Positions 29,582 to 37,992 of a stretch of 64,000 nucleotides of DNA are shown here, piece after piece. The notes under the pieces are model-generated. The model saw nothing but the letters and a program-made list of their open reading frames with translations, was not told the origin of the DNA and searched no databases. The DNA is taken from positions 1,736,001 to 1,800,000 of the forward strand of contig NZ_LT629702.1 of NCBI RefSeq assembly GCF_900103345.1, written 5' to 3'. Source of the stretch: Pseudomonas azotoformans (GTDB lineage Bacteria; Pseudomonadota; Gammaproteobacteria; Pseudomonadales; Pseudomonadaceae). The position numbers and the translations under genes are program-made. Numbering within the stretch: position 1 is the first letter of the stretch; every line of letters starts with the position of its first letter.

Positions 29582-31370
29582 GGGCAGGCTCTTGTTTCAG
29601 GTCGCACATGACTTGCAAACGCATGGCGCGCTCGGTGACGTTGAACACCAGGAGTTCCCGGGCGGTGGTCAGCACCGCCACCAGCCCGCTCATGGGGCAG
29701 AAGCTCGCACGGGCAATCGGTGCAGAGGTGGTGAACAGCGTCTGTTGTTGGCCTTCCGAGTACAGGCCGACCGTGTGCTGGTTCGGGCCCAGCAGTACCA
29801 GTGCATAGCACTCCTGCGCGGCCACGTGGTGATGCAGGCCGATAGCACTCCAGCCCGGCGCCAAGTCGATCTGCGCCTTTTTCGCGGGGAAGCTGTCGTG
29901 GGTCACCAGGCGCCAACTCTGGCGGCCGTCATGGTGAGTGAGTAATGCGCACCCGCCAAAGGTGTACTTCCAGTGGGCGGTGCTGGCGAACAGTACCTGG
30001 CTGACCCCGGCCGCTGCACCGACCGCATAGCCGGAACTGCGGACACCGGAGGCCGTTGCGGGGTACGCCACCAGTTGCCCGGCCTCGCTGCGGGCGTAGA
30101 CCAACAACAGGGCATCCAGCTGCGCCAAGCCTATGACATTGTTGGTCACCGAGAAAAACGCGCCCCTCGGTCCATGACCGGGACGCTGCCAGTGGGCGAG
30201 TTGACCATTTGTATCGAGCACATACAGACGTTCCGCTTGTTGGCCGCGCAGCCACACCGCGGGCAGCAAGGTCGCGGTGCCCGGTGGCAAGTGCAGCTCT
30301 TCGCGTGCAGGTTTGTTGGAGGAAACAAGGCCGGGGATATTCCAGAAGGTCAGGATGTGGCCATCACCGAGCACCGCACCCAGGCTGCGATAGTTAAACG
30401 CGGCGGCAAACACATGCTGGTGTTTGCCCCACAGGCGACGGCGTACCTCCAGGGCTTTTTTCTGGTTTTTGTGCGGCAGCTTGATCACCGCCATGCCATG
30501 TTCGTCGAGCAGGCGCAGGGCAACATAGTTGCCGGAGCCGGAGATGATCGGTGGCAATGTCAAAGCCACCCGCGCCACCCGCCCGCTGGCGGTGGGCGGC
30601 GGGGTATGCGCGGCGTTATCGAACTGGCCCTTGAGCAGGCGCACCGCCTGTTGCTCGTCGGGCATGGGCAGCGAAACGCGTCGTGACTGCAAGGCAAAAG
30701 ACAGACTGCGTCCGTCCAGATTGCGCGCAATCTGCACGCGGTGGGTGCAGGTCTTGGAATCGGTAGGCGGCAAGCGCTGGCCGACCACCCAGCACTCTCC
30801 CACCCGATGTTCGGCCAGGGCGTCACGCCAAGCCAGCCAATGAGTGTCGCTCGCGACCTCATAGGTGCGGGCTTCGAGCAAGCGCTTGAGTTGCGCCGAC
30901 GAGTCCAGCTCATGCAACACCGGCGTGCCTTGCAGAATGCCCCAGCGCAATTGCGCCCCCGCCTCCTCGGCTCGCCGCGCCAGCAATATCAGCAGCGCCA
31001 GGTGTACCAGGCGCGCGGCGCCCAATTGCAGGGGGCCGGCGTCGAACAACACCACGATCAGGCGGTTCGCCGCCTGGGCGCGGTACTGCGGCGCAAGGAA
31101 CATATGCTCGCCGCCGACCGCCCGGCGCAGGAACTCATCGGGCACCTCATCGGCCAGCAGCCATTCGCTGGACAGCAGACGCTCATAGGGGCCGCGCCGG
31201 TGCAGGTCGCCCAGGCCGTCGGGCTCCGGCACACCGCCCTGGTGCAGGCCTCGCAGCGGTCCCAACAGCGGGTTGAGGCGGCCCAGCAGGTCGGCGAACA
31301 CGGGTAACTGTTCCGGGGCAAACCACTCCAGCCAGTGCCGCCAGGGTTGCAGCGACTCAGGCAGTTGCAT
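29574..31370 (-). CDS. vWA-like / beta-propeller protein of MoxR ternary system
   Basis: A 598-residue protein. Residues about 100-240 have the strand-helix pattern of a von Willebrand A domain (RLIVVLFDAGPLQLGAARLV), but the metal site reads Asp110-Ala-Gly-Pro-Leu instead of DxSxS, so metal binding is probably lost. Residues about 285-598 look like a beta-propeller (HILTFWNIPG, RLYVLDTNGQLAHW, ELLVFNVTERAMRL). The start MQLPESLQ overlaps the preceding gene by 14 bp. It should pair with the MoxR ATPase encoded in the same operon, as vWA proteins usually do. Confidence 0.72.
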   Translation of the reverse strand: MQLPESLQPWRHWLEWFAPEQLPVFADLLGRLNPLLGPLRGLHQGGVPEPDGLGDLHRRGPYERLLSSEWLLADEVPDEFLRRAVGGEHMFLAPQYRAQAANRLIVVLFDAGPLQLGAARLVHLALLILLARRAEEAGAQLRWGILQGTPVLHELDSSAQLKRLLEARTYEVASDTHWLAWRDALAEHRVGECWVVGQRLPPTDSKTCTHRVQIARNLDGRSLSFALQSRRVSLPMPDEQQAVRLLKGQFDNAAHTPPPTASGRVARVALTLPPIISGSGNYVALRLLDEHGMAVIKLPHKNQKKALEVRRRLWGKHQHVFAAAFNYRSLGAVLGDGHILTFWNIPGLVSSNKPAREELHLPPGTATLLPAVWLRGQQAERLYVLDTNGQLAHWQRPGHGPRGAFFSVTNNVIGLAQLDALLLVYARSEAGQLVAYPATASGVRSSGYAVGAAAGVSQVLFASTAHWKYTFGGCALLTHHDGRQSWRLVTHDSFPAKKAQIDLAPGWSAIGLHHHVAAQECYALVLLGPNQHTVGLYSEGQQQTLFTTSAPIARASFCPMSGLVAVLTTARELLVFNVTERAMRLQVMCDLKQEPAHA

Positions 31371-31803
31371 GGCTGACTCCCCAATAATCAGCGATACGTT
31401 GCACAAGGGCAGGCGAAACGGCCAGCAAGCGGTCCAACGGGACGACGGCCGCTGGCTCATGCCACACCAGCAGCGGCGAACGCTTGAAGCGTGCGGAAAC
31501 GGCCTGGCCCAGCAGGTCTTGGGGCACATCCGGCTCCCAACTGGTCGGCAACCAGAGGTGTGGCGCGCTGGCGCTGGGGGCCGCGTAAGCCACGCCGTCG
31601 ACCCACGGCAGATCGGCCGTCGAGCCCGTCACCACCAGCACCTCACCGTTGGCCGTGGCGTGCAGACGCGCGGCGTGTTCAGGCTCAAGCAGCGCCAGGC
31701 GCCTGAGCATCCGGCGTGCCGCGTCACCCCAGGCCACGGCGGCTTGCGCCTCGACGGGTGCCTGGCGTGAGCGCCAGCGCCAAGGATGGGTCAACGCACT
31801 CAT
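31357..31803 (-). CDS. Small bpX-like accessory protein of MoxR operon
   Basis: A 148-residue soluble protein with no recognisable catalytic motif: HPWRWRSRQAPVEAQAAVAW at the start and APHLWLPTSWEPDVPQDLL around residue 80. Position between moxR and the vWA/propeller gene, with overlaps of 4 and 14 bp, matches the small bpX component (bpX5-like) of MoxR-vWA-beta-propeller systems. I assign it from context and a vague family likeness only. Confidence 0.55.
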   Translation of the reverse strand: MSALTHPWRWRSRQAPVEAQAAVAWGDAARRMLRRLALLEPEHAARLHATANGEVLVVTGSTADLPWVDGVAYAAPSASAPHLWLPTSWEPDVPQDLLGQAVSARFKRSPLLVWHEPAAVVPLDRLLAVSPALVQRIADYWGVSHATA

Positions 31804-32921
31804 TCGGCAGGTATCAGCAAACGTGTGAGTTGCCCCCGTGCCTGCTGCAACGGCTCGGGCATCGTCTGGCTGTTGAAGTTCGCATCAATCTCGCGCAACA
31901 ACCCTTCGAGCGCCGTACTGGTCGGCGGTTCGCTACGGGCGAGATAGTCTTCGGCAGTTTCCAGCAGGCGATTCAAACGTGACATCGGCTGCAATGTAGC
32001 CTCTTCCACTGCGCTGAACAGATGGCTGTTGCTGGACGCGGCAAACAGGTCGCGCAACACCTCACGCCCCTGTTGTTGGGTGGCCTGGGTCGGCAACACG
32101 TACAGCAGCGGCCACAGGTCAGCGTCGCTGGCTTCGAGGCGGCCGCTGAGCAACGCGGCGGCGGCGATCAGGCGTTGGGATTTGACGATGCGTCGGTCAG
32201 ACAACTGGATGCCGGCTTCACGCAGATGACGAACCGCCTGGGCCAGGGCGGGACGCACGGCGGCCAGGTCGACGTTTTTCAACGCATGGCCAAGCGTGTC
32301 CAGTTGCGTGAGGCCCAGCAACTGCTGCACCGGGCGTTGCTCCGACTGCCAGCCACCGGCCAGCATGGCCTCCAATTGGTTGTCCGGCACCGACTCGACA
32401 AACAGGTGCAACAGGAAACGGTCACCAAAGGCCGCCAGCGCTTCATCGTCCGGCAGGCCGTTGGCCGCGCCGACGCACACCCGCAGCGGGCATTGCACCT
32501 GGGTGTGGCCACGGCGGAAACGCCGCTCGTTGAGTACGCCGAGCAAGGTATTGAGGATCGCGGTGGAGCCCAGGAAGACTTCGTCGAGAAACACGATGTC
32601 GGCTTCGGGCAGCATGCCGCTGACATCGGTTTCCACCGTGCCTTCGCGCAGCTTTTTCAGGTCGACTGCGCCAAACAGCTCGGACGGTTCGGTGAAGCGC
32701 CCGAGCAGGTACTCGAAATAGCGCCCGCCCATGGACTGCGCGACGCGCCGCACCACGGCGCTCTTGGCGGTGCCGGGCGGCCCGATCACCAGGATATGTT
32801 CCTGGGCCACCGCCGCCAGCACGATCAGTTCGGCCAATTGCTCGCGCCCCACCAAGCCTTCGGTGGCGGCACGTACAGCATGGCGGATTTGCGCGGCAGC
32901 GCTTTGCAACTGAGCGATCAT
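31800..32921 (-). CDS. MoxR-family AAA+ ATPase
   Basis: A 373-residue MoxR AAA+ ATPase, first gene of the operon. Walker A is GPPGTAKS (residues 47-54), Walker B IVFLDE (109-114), with the MoxR insert RFTEPSELFG (75-84), sensor 1 in GAANGLP and an arginine finger in GDRFLLHLF; SDRRIVKS is the probable sensor 2. The start MIAQLQSA is preferred over a 19-residue extension. MoxR proteins act as chaperone-like remodelers with a vWA partner, encoded here two genes downstream. It is distinct from the second moxR at 63502. Confidence 0.9.
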   Translation of the reverse strand: MIAQLQSAAAQIRHAVRAATEGLVGREQLAELIVLAAVAQEHILVIGPPGTAKSAVVRRVAQSMGGRYFEYLLGRFTEPSELFGAVDLKKLREGTVETDVSGMLPEADIVFLDEVFLGSTAILNTLLGVLNERRFRRGHTQVQCPLRVCVGAANGLPDDEALAAFGDRFLLHLFVESVPDNQLEAMLAGGWQSEQRPVQQLLGLTQLDTLGHALKNVDLAAVRPALAQAVRHLREAGIQLSDRRIVKSQRLIAAAALLSGRLEASDADLWPLLYVLPTQATQQQGREVLRDLFAASSNSHLFSAVEEATLQPMSRLNRLLETAEDYLARSEPPTSTALEGLLREIDANFNSQTMPEPLQQARGQLTRLLIPAE

Positions 32922-33074
32922 GGGCGTCTTCCCTGAAACCAAAGCGCTGAATCTTGCCTGAGGCCAAGGTATTAGCAAAGCGTTGTTACATGTTCTTATC
33001 AGGAGTCAGCCGTGCCCATGAGAGCCCCCACGAAGAATCCATTGCGCAGTGGCATGGGCTGGCCCGTTAACACT

Positions 33075-33105
33075 CTTTGACAGTTTCTCGACAAAGCTGT
33101 CAAAG
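33075..33105. promoter_or_regulatory. Inverted repeat upstream of mipB-like gene
   Basis: CTTTGACAG (33075-33083) and CTGTCAAAG (33097-33105) form a perfect 9-bp inverted repeat with a 13-bp spacer, 60 bp before the mipB-like start. It is a candidate operator, possibly for the ParR-like regulator, though OmpR-family regulators more often bind direct repeats. Confidence 0.5.
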
Positions 33106-33164
33106 ACCCCCGGGCGCCACGCCCCTAGCATTCGAGCATCCAAACCACCTGCCGGGTGCTCATC

Positions 33165-34979
33165 ATGCTTCGCACGTTGCGCGGTATTCCATTGCTCGGT
33201 TGCCTGTTGGGCAGCATCGGCTGCCAGGGGCAAGCCTCTACCCCGCCGCCGATCCCCAAGGGCGACTACAGCGCGATCATCCGCTACCTGCAAACCCGCA
33301 TCCCCCGGGATATGACCCAGGCCAATGTGCCCGGTTTGTCGATTGCACTGGTCAACGGGCAGGAGTTGATCTGGGCGCGCGGGTTCGGCATGGCCGACAA
33401 AACCCTGGGCGTGCCCGTGACGCCGAACACGGCGTTTCGCGCCGGTGCGATCTCCAAGCTGCTCACCGCCAGCGCTGCCCTGCAACTGGTTGAACAGCAG
33501 CGGCTGGCGCTGGACGCGCCGATCCAACAGACGTTGCGCGAGTTCTATGTACGCTCGCGTTTCCACACCGACCAGCAGGCCGCCGACCGCGACATCACCT
33601 TGCGCCGCCTGCTCAGCCATCAATCCGGCCTGCCCAGCGAGCACCTGCGCGACCTGCGCAACAGCTATGCCATGGGGCAGATGCCGATGCGCGTGTCCGG
33701 TGTTTGGCTGAGCACACCGCCCGGCACCCAAGTGGCCTATTCCAACCTGGGTTATGCGCTGGTCGGCGCGGCGATCGAACGCAGCAGCGGCCGGGAGTTC
33801 GAGGCTCAATTGCAACACAGCCTGCTCAAGCCGCTGGAGATGAACCAGGCGAGTTTTATCGGCACCGCAGTACAGGCGGGTTATCGCGCCCAGGGCTACC
33901 AGGAAGGCGTGGCCAGCACCGATGCGCAGGTGCGTGACCTGGCGGCCGGCGGTTTGTGGGCCAGCCCCAAGGACCTCAGCCATTACGTACAGATGTTGTT
34001 CGCCGAGGGCCTGTACAAGGGCAACCGGGTGATGAACCAACGCTCCATCGATGAAATGTTCACCCAGCAAAACACCGGCAACGCCCTGGACTTTGATTGC
34101 CGGATCGGCCTGGCCTGGTTTCTCGCGCCGTGCGGTGACGAGCCGGTTGGGCCGGGAATACGCACCTACCAGCACAGTGGTGGCGGCGATGATTTTGCCG
34201 CGCAGTTGACCCTGCTGCCGGACCAGCAGCTGGCGGTGATTATCATGGCCAATGACAGCAATGCCGAAGACCTGGTCGCCAACCTGGCCACCGACACCCT
34301 GCGCCTGATGCTCCAGGCGCAGACCGGCGAGGCGGTGTGCAGCGACGAGTGCCAGGCGCCCCGACACGGGCTCAAGTTGCGCCAGGTGCCGGCCGCCATC
34401 GACCGCCAGCGCCTGTCCGGGTTTTACGCCACTGCCTGGGGCGTGTTCCGCATCCGGGACAACGCTGGTCGGCTGCGCGGCGAGCTGGCCGGCTACGACT
34501 TCGAGCTGCTGCGTGACGATCACGGCTGGCTGCGCGCGCAAAAGAAAGTCCTCGGGTTCTGGCTCAAGGACCTCGGCGAACTCGGCCGCGTGCAGTTGGA
34601 TGTGATCACTGTGCAGGGCCGACAGATGCTCACCGCGCGCAGCCACGGCCAACGCATCGCCATCGGCGAACGCATCGACCCGCCGCCCTTGCCCATGGCC
34701 TGGGCCGACACCGTCGGTACCTACCAAGTGCTCAACACCCACGAACCCGATGCGCCGTTGAGCGGCATCAGCGTGCGCCTGGAAGAAGGTTTCCTGGTGA
34801 TTCGCGGCCAACTGCACGATGAGCCTTTGACCGATTACATCCTGCTGCCGGTGGACAACGCCCACGCCGTACTCGCCGGCAACGGTTATGGCCTGGGTGA
34901 CACCGTCAGCCGCCAGGTCAACGGCCTGAGTGCCTCGGGCTACTCCTTCAAACGTACCCATCCACCCTTGAGTTTCTGA
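33165..34979 (+). CDS. mipB: MipB-like lipoprotein with beta-lactamase fold lacking the catalytic serine
   Basis: A 604-residue exported protein. The lipoprotein signal ends at about Cys20 (LLGSIGC; Cys13 in LLGC is an alternative). Residues about 40-400 follow the beta-lactamase/D-Ala-D-Ala carboxypeptidase fold, with YSN (192-194) and HSGGGDDF near 355. The usual SxxK motif reads Ala95-Ile-Ser-Lys98, codon GCG at 33447-33449, so the nucleophile is missing. It is followed 5 bp later by mipA, as in the P. aeruginosa mipBA operon, which works with ParRS in polymyxin sensing. A GTG nine bases upstream is an alternative start. Confidence 0.78.
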   Translation: MLRTLRGIPLLGCLLGSIGCQGQASTPPPIPKGDYSAIIRYLQTRIPRDMTQANVPGLSIALVNGQELIWARGFGMADKTLGVPVTPNTAFRAGAISKLLTASAALQLVEQQRLALDAPIQQTLREFYVRSRFHTDQQAADRDITLRRLLSHQSGLPSEHLRDLRNSYAMGQMPMRVSGVWLSTPPGTQVAYSNLGYALVGAAIERSSGREFEAQLQHSLLKPLEMNQASFIGTAVQAGYRAQGYQEGVASTDAQVRDLAAGGLWASPKDLSHYVQMLFAEGLYKGNRVMNQRSIDEMFTQQNTGNALDFDCRIGLAWFLAPCGDEPVGPGIRTYQHSGGGDDFAAQLTLLPDQQLAVIIMANDSNAEDLVANLATDTLRLMLQAQTGEAVCSDECQAPRHGLKLRQVPAAIDRQRLSGFYATAWGVFRIRDNAGRLRGELAGYDFELLRDDHGWLRAQKKVLGFWLKDLGELGRVQLDVITVQGRQMLTARSHGQRIAIGERIDPPPLPMAWADTVGTYQVLNTHEPDAPLSGISVRLEEGFLVIRGQLHDEPLTDYILLPVDNAHAVLAGNGYGLGDTVSRQVNGLSASGYSFKRTHPPLSF

Positions 34980-34984
34980 CCGAC

Positions 34985-35788
34985 ATGAAAACCCTGATGA
35001 GCCCCAAAAACCTCTGCCTGTCCCTCACCTCGCTGTGTTTGCTGGCAGGCGCCGACGCTGCACTGGCCGAAGACTGGACCTATACGCTCAAAGCCGGCGT
35101 CGCCAACCTGCCCCGCTACAGCGGCAGCGACGAGCGCATGACCGCCCCGGTGTTTGGCGGCGCCATTGTCAGCCCCTGGGGGATTTTCCTCGACACCGAT
35201 AAGGGCCTGGGCTGGGGCTACGAAGGCAATGCCTTGAGTTTCAGTGCGTATGTCGGCGCCAGTGCATCGCGCAAGGACAAGAACGAATCCATGCACTTGG
35301 GCTCCAAGCGCCTCAAGGGCATGGGCGAGATCAAGTCACGCCCGCAACTGGGTGTGAGTGCCCACTACAATCTCGGCGGCGCCATTGTCGGCGCGACCCT
35401 GGAGCACGCGCTCAAGGAAGACGACCACAAGGACAGCGGCAAGGCCTTTACGCATTTGGAGCTGAGCCTGGGCACCACGCTGTACGAAGGCCGTTATGGC
35501 TCCGTCGATGCCAGCATCAACAGCCACTTTGGCGACCGTGACTATCTGCAGACCTGGTACGGCGTCACCACCGGCCAAGCTGCGCGCAGCCGCTTCAAGG
35601 CCTACAAGGCCGGTGCCGGCAATATCAGCAATGGCCTGAACCTGGTCTGGAGCCTGCCGATCAGCGAGCACACCGAGTTCTCGACCTTGCTGGATGTGCA
35701 GTATCTGGCGGATGAAGCGGGCAAGAGCCCGATTGTGGAGCGACGCTTGCAGACGTCGGTGATGGGCGTGCTGGAATACACGTTCTGA
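34985..35788 (+). CDS. mipA: MipA/OmpV-family outer-membrane protein
   Basis: A 267-residue outer-membrane barrel of the MipA/OmpV family: signal peptide to about residue 29 (GADAALAEDW), then LKAGVANLPRYSGSDERMTAPVFGG, and a C-terminal aromatic LEYTF, as expected for barrel assembly. It is 5 bp after the mipB-like gene, so the two are one operon. In P. aeruginosa MipA and MipB report polymyxin exposure to the ParRS system, whose homologue lies convergent just downstream. Confidence 0.85.
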   Translation: MKTLMSPKNLCLSLTSLCLLAGADAALAEDWTYTLKAGVANLPRYSGSDERMTAPVFGGAIVSPWGIFLDTDKGLGWGYEGNALSFSAYVGASASRKDKNESMHLGSKRLKGMGEIKSRPQLGVSAHYNLGGAIVGATLEHALKEDDHKDSGKAFTHLELSLGTTLYEGRYGSVDASINSHFGDRDYLQTWYGVTTGQAARSRFKAYKAGAGNISNGLNLVWSLPISEHTEFSTLLDVQYLADEAGKSPIVERRLQTSVMGVLEYTF

Positions 35789-35796
35789 TTGGATAG

Positions 35797-35822
35797 GTGG
35801 GAGGGGGCAAGCCCCCTCCCAC
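35797..35822. terminator. Hairpin terminator between mipA and parS
   Basis: GTGGGAGGGGGC / GCCCCCTCCCAC, a 12-bp perfect stem with AA loop, lies between two convergent stops. It is a single REP unit and probably a bidirectional terminator. Confidence 0.75.
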
Positions 35823-35849
35823 ACTTGATCTCCATTGAATGTAAAAGCG

Positions 35850-37127
35850 CTATTCGGCGTAGGCCCAGGTCATCCTGAACGACGCGCCGCCCCATTCCGA
35901 ATCCTGCACCTGCACCTGGCCACCGTGCCACTGCGACACCCGCTGCACCAGCGCCAGGCCGAGGCCGAAGCCACCGGTGCGGCGGTCGCGACTGGCGTCC
36001 AGGCGCATGAAGGGTTGGAAGATCTTCGAGCGACCTTCCTCCGGCACACCTGGGCCATCGTCACACACCCGCACTTCATAGCCGCTGCCGAACTTGACCA
36101 GCGACACTTCCACACGGCGCTCGGCATACCGAATGGCATTGCGCAGCAGGTTGATCACCGCACGCGCCATAAAGCGCGGCTCGATCTGGATGTAGTCCAC
36201 TTCGCAGGTGCGCAACGACAACTGGATACCCGCGGCTTCGGCCTCCAGCGCCACGCTGCCGATCACACTGTCGAGCCAGCTGTGGGCCTCGATGCGCTCG
36301 CGGGTAACCTGGGTGGCACCGCGCTCCAGGCTGGCGTAGGTGAGCAGTTCGGAGACCATTTCTTCCAGCTCGCCCAGGTCGGCATACATGTCGGCGATCA
36401 GTTCGCCACGCAGACGCGGGTCGGCTTGTTGCTTGAGCTGGTCGAGCTCGAACGACAGGCGTGCAATCGGCGTGCGCAGCTCGTGGGACACCGCATTGGT
36501 CAGTTCGCGCTGGTTGGCGATCAGGCTTTCGATGCGCTCGGCCATCTGGTTGAAGTGCCCCGCCAGTTCGCGCACGGTGGAGCGGCGCGGCAGCAGGATG
36601 CGAGAACTGAGGTCGTTGTCACCAAAGCGTTGTGCGGCCAGGCGAATATGCTCCAGGTCGCGCCAGTGCGGGCGTACCCAGAAATACAGCACGATCGCCA
36701 GGCACACCCCGAGAAAACCATAGGCCCACAGGTAGAGCCACTTGGGTTCTTCCGGCAGCTTGATTTCCAGCAGTTGCGGGCCGCCGTCAATACTGGTGAG
36801 AAACTCCATGAAATCACCGCGCACCACCAGCAAACCCGCAGCCAGCAGTTGCGTCTCGCGCTCGGTGAGTGCCTGGGTGTCCTTCTGGACCAACTTCAAG
36901 TGCAGCCCGTAATGGGGTTGCAGCTCAGCCAGCCGGGCCGGGCGTTCGTCGGCCCTGAGCGGACGCAGTTGCTCCACCAGGGCATACGCCGGGCCGCGCA
37001 AGGCTTCGCGATTATAGGTTTCGTTGGCTTCGGGCAGCAGCTCGTCGAAGGTGTAGTTGACCAGCCAGATCGCCCCCGCCAGACCGAGCGCCAGGATCAC
37101 ATACAGGCGCAGAAACAACCGCAGCAT
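35850..37127 (-). CDS. parS: Sensor histidine kinase, ParS-like
   Basis: A 425-residue inner-membrane histidine kinase. Membrane segments lie at about 5-25 and 131-152, flanking a periplasmic sensor loop of about 105 residues. A HAMP-like region follows, then the H-box with His215 in NAVSHELRTP, the N-box NLLRNAIRYAE and the G-boxes DDGPGVPEE and GFGLGLALVQ. It abuts the response-regulator gene (start at 37127, regulator stop at 37128). Identification as ParS rests on layout beside mipBA; RstB-like kinases are similar. Confidence 0.8.
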   Translation of the reverse strand: MLRLFLRLYVILALGLAGAIWLVNYTFDELLPEANETYNREALRGPAYALVEQLRPLRADERPARLAELQPHYGLHLKLVQKDTQALTERETQLLAAGLLVVRGDFMEFLTSIDGGPQLLEIKLPEEPKWLYLWAYGFLGVCLAIVLYFWVRPHWRDLEHIRLAAQRFGDNDLSSRILLPRRSTVRELAGHFNQMAERIESLIANQRELTNAVSHELRTPIARLSFELDQLKQQADPRLRGELIADMYADLGELEEMVSELLTYASLERGATQVTRERIEAHSWLDSVIGSVALEAEAAGIQLSLRTCEVDYIQIEPRFMARAVINLLRNAIRYAERRVEVSLVKFGSGYEVRVCDDGPGVPEEGRSKIFQPFMRLDASRDRRTGGFGLGLALVQRVSQWHGGQVQVQDSEWGGASFRMTWAYAE

Positions 37128-37835
37128 CTAAGCCTCCCACGCGAACGGGTTGAACAGGTAGCCCTTGCCCCAGATGGTCTTGATGCACACCGGTTCACGG
37201 GGGTTGTCGTTGAGCTTGCTGCGCAGTTTGCTGATGTACACGTCGACGCTGCGGTTGAGGCCGTCGAACGCGATACCGCGCATGCGGTTGAGGATGTCAT
37301 CGCGGGACAGGATCGTGCCCGAATTGCTGGCCAGCAGCCATAGCAGCTCGAACTCCATGGTGGTCAGGTCGATCTTTTCTTCACCCAGGCTGACGCCCCG
37401 GCAACTGCGATCAATCGCCAACCGCCCGAATGCCAGGGCACCGCGCACGGTCGGCTCCGGGGCCTGGCGTCGTTGCAGCGCACGCAGGCGCGCCAACAGC
37501 ACGGGCGGTTTGATCGGCTTGATCACATAGTCGTCGGCGCCGGACTCCAGGCCCAGGATATGGTCCAGGTCATCTTCCTTGGCCGTGAGGATCACAATCG
37601 GCGTGTCAGACACCGTGCGGATCCCGCGGCACACATGCAGGCCGCTCTGGCCAGGCAGCATCAGGTCGAGCACGACGATCTTCGGCTTGAACTCCAGGAA
37701 CGCAGCCAGGGCCTCGTCGCCCCGGTGCTCCACACGCACCTCGAAGCCATGCTGCGCCAGGAAGTGCGCAATCAGCCCCGCGAGTTTTTCGTCGTCTTCA
37801 ACGAGCAAGACCTTGCCCAGCCCCAGGTTTTCCAT
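37128..37835 (-). CDS. parR: OmpR-family response regulator, ParR-like
   Basis: A 235-residue response regulator with receiver residues VEDDE (11-15), phospho-acceptor Asp57 (VVLDLMLPG) and Lys in YVIKPIKPP, followed by an OmpR/PhoB winged helix (LTTMEFELLWLLASNSG, GLNRSVDVYISKLRSKL, TIWGKGYLF). It is directly upstream of parS in the same operon. It probably controls mipBA and envelope-stress genes by analogy with ParR, which in P. aeruginosa governs polymyxin resistance and mexXY. Confidence 0.82.
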   Translation of the reverse strand: MENLGLGKVLLVEDDEKLAGLIAHFLAQHGFEVRVEHRGDEALAAFLEFKPKIVVLDLMLPGQSGLHVCRGIRTVSDTPIVILTAKEDDLDHILGLESGADDYVIKPIKPPVLLARLRALQRRQAPEPTVRGALAFGRLAIDRSCRGVSLGEEKIDLTTMEFELLWLLASNSGTILSRDDILNRMRGIAFDGLNRSVDVYISKLRSKLNDNPREPVCIKTIWGKGYLFNPFAWEA

Positions 37836-37992
37836 AAGTTCTCAGTGTGCAGACGCGGATTGAAGAGCTGGCATTATAGGTGGCAAGCTGCGCAACTAAA
37901 GCAACTGGCCAGCAGCTGCCGACGAAGCTTCATGCTTTTAAGAGTTTTTAACAAATACCCCGCACTCTTTAACGCCATCCACAGGGAGTTGT

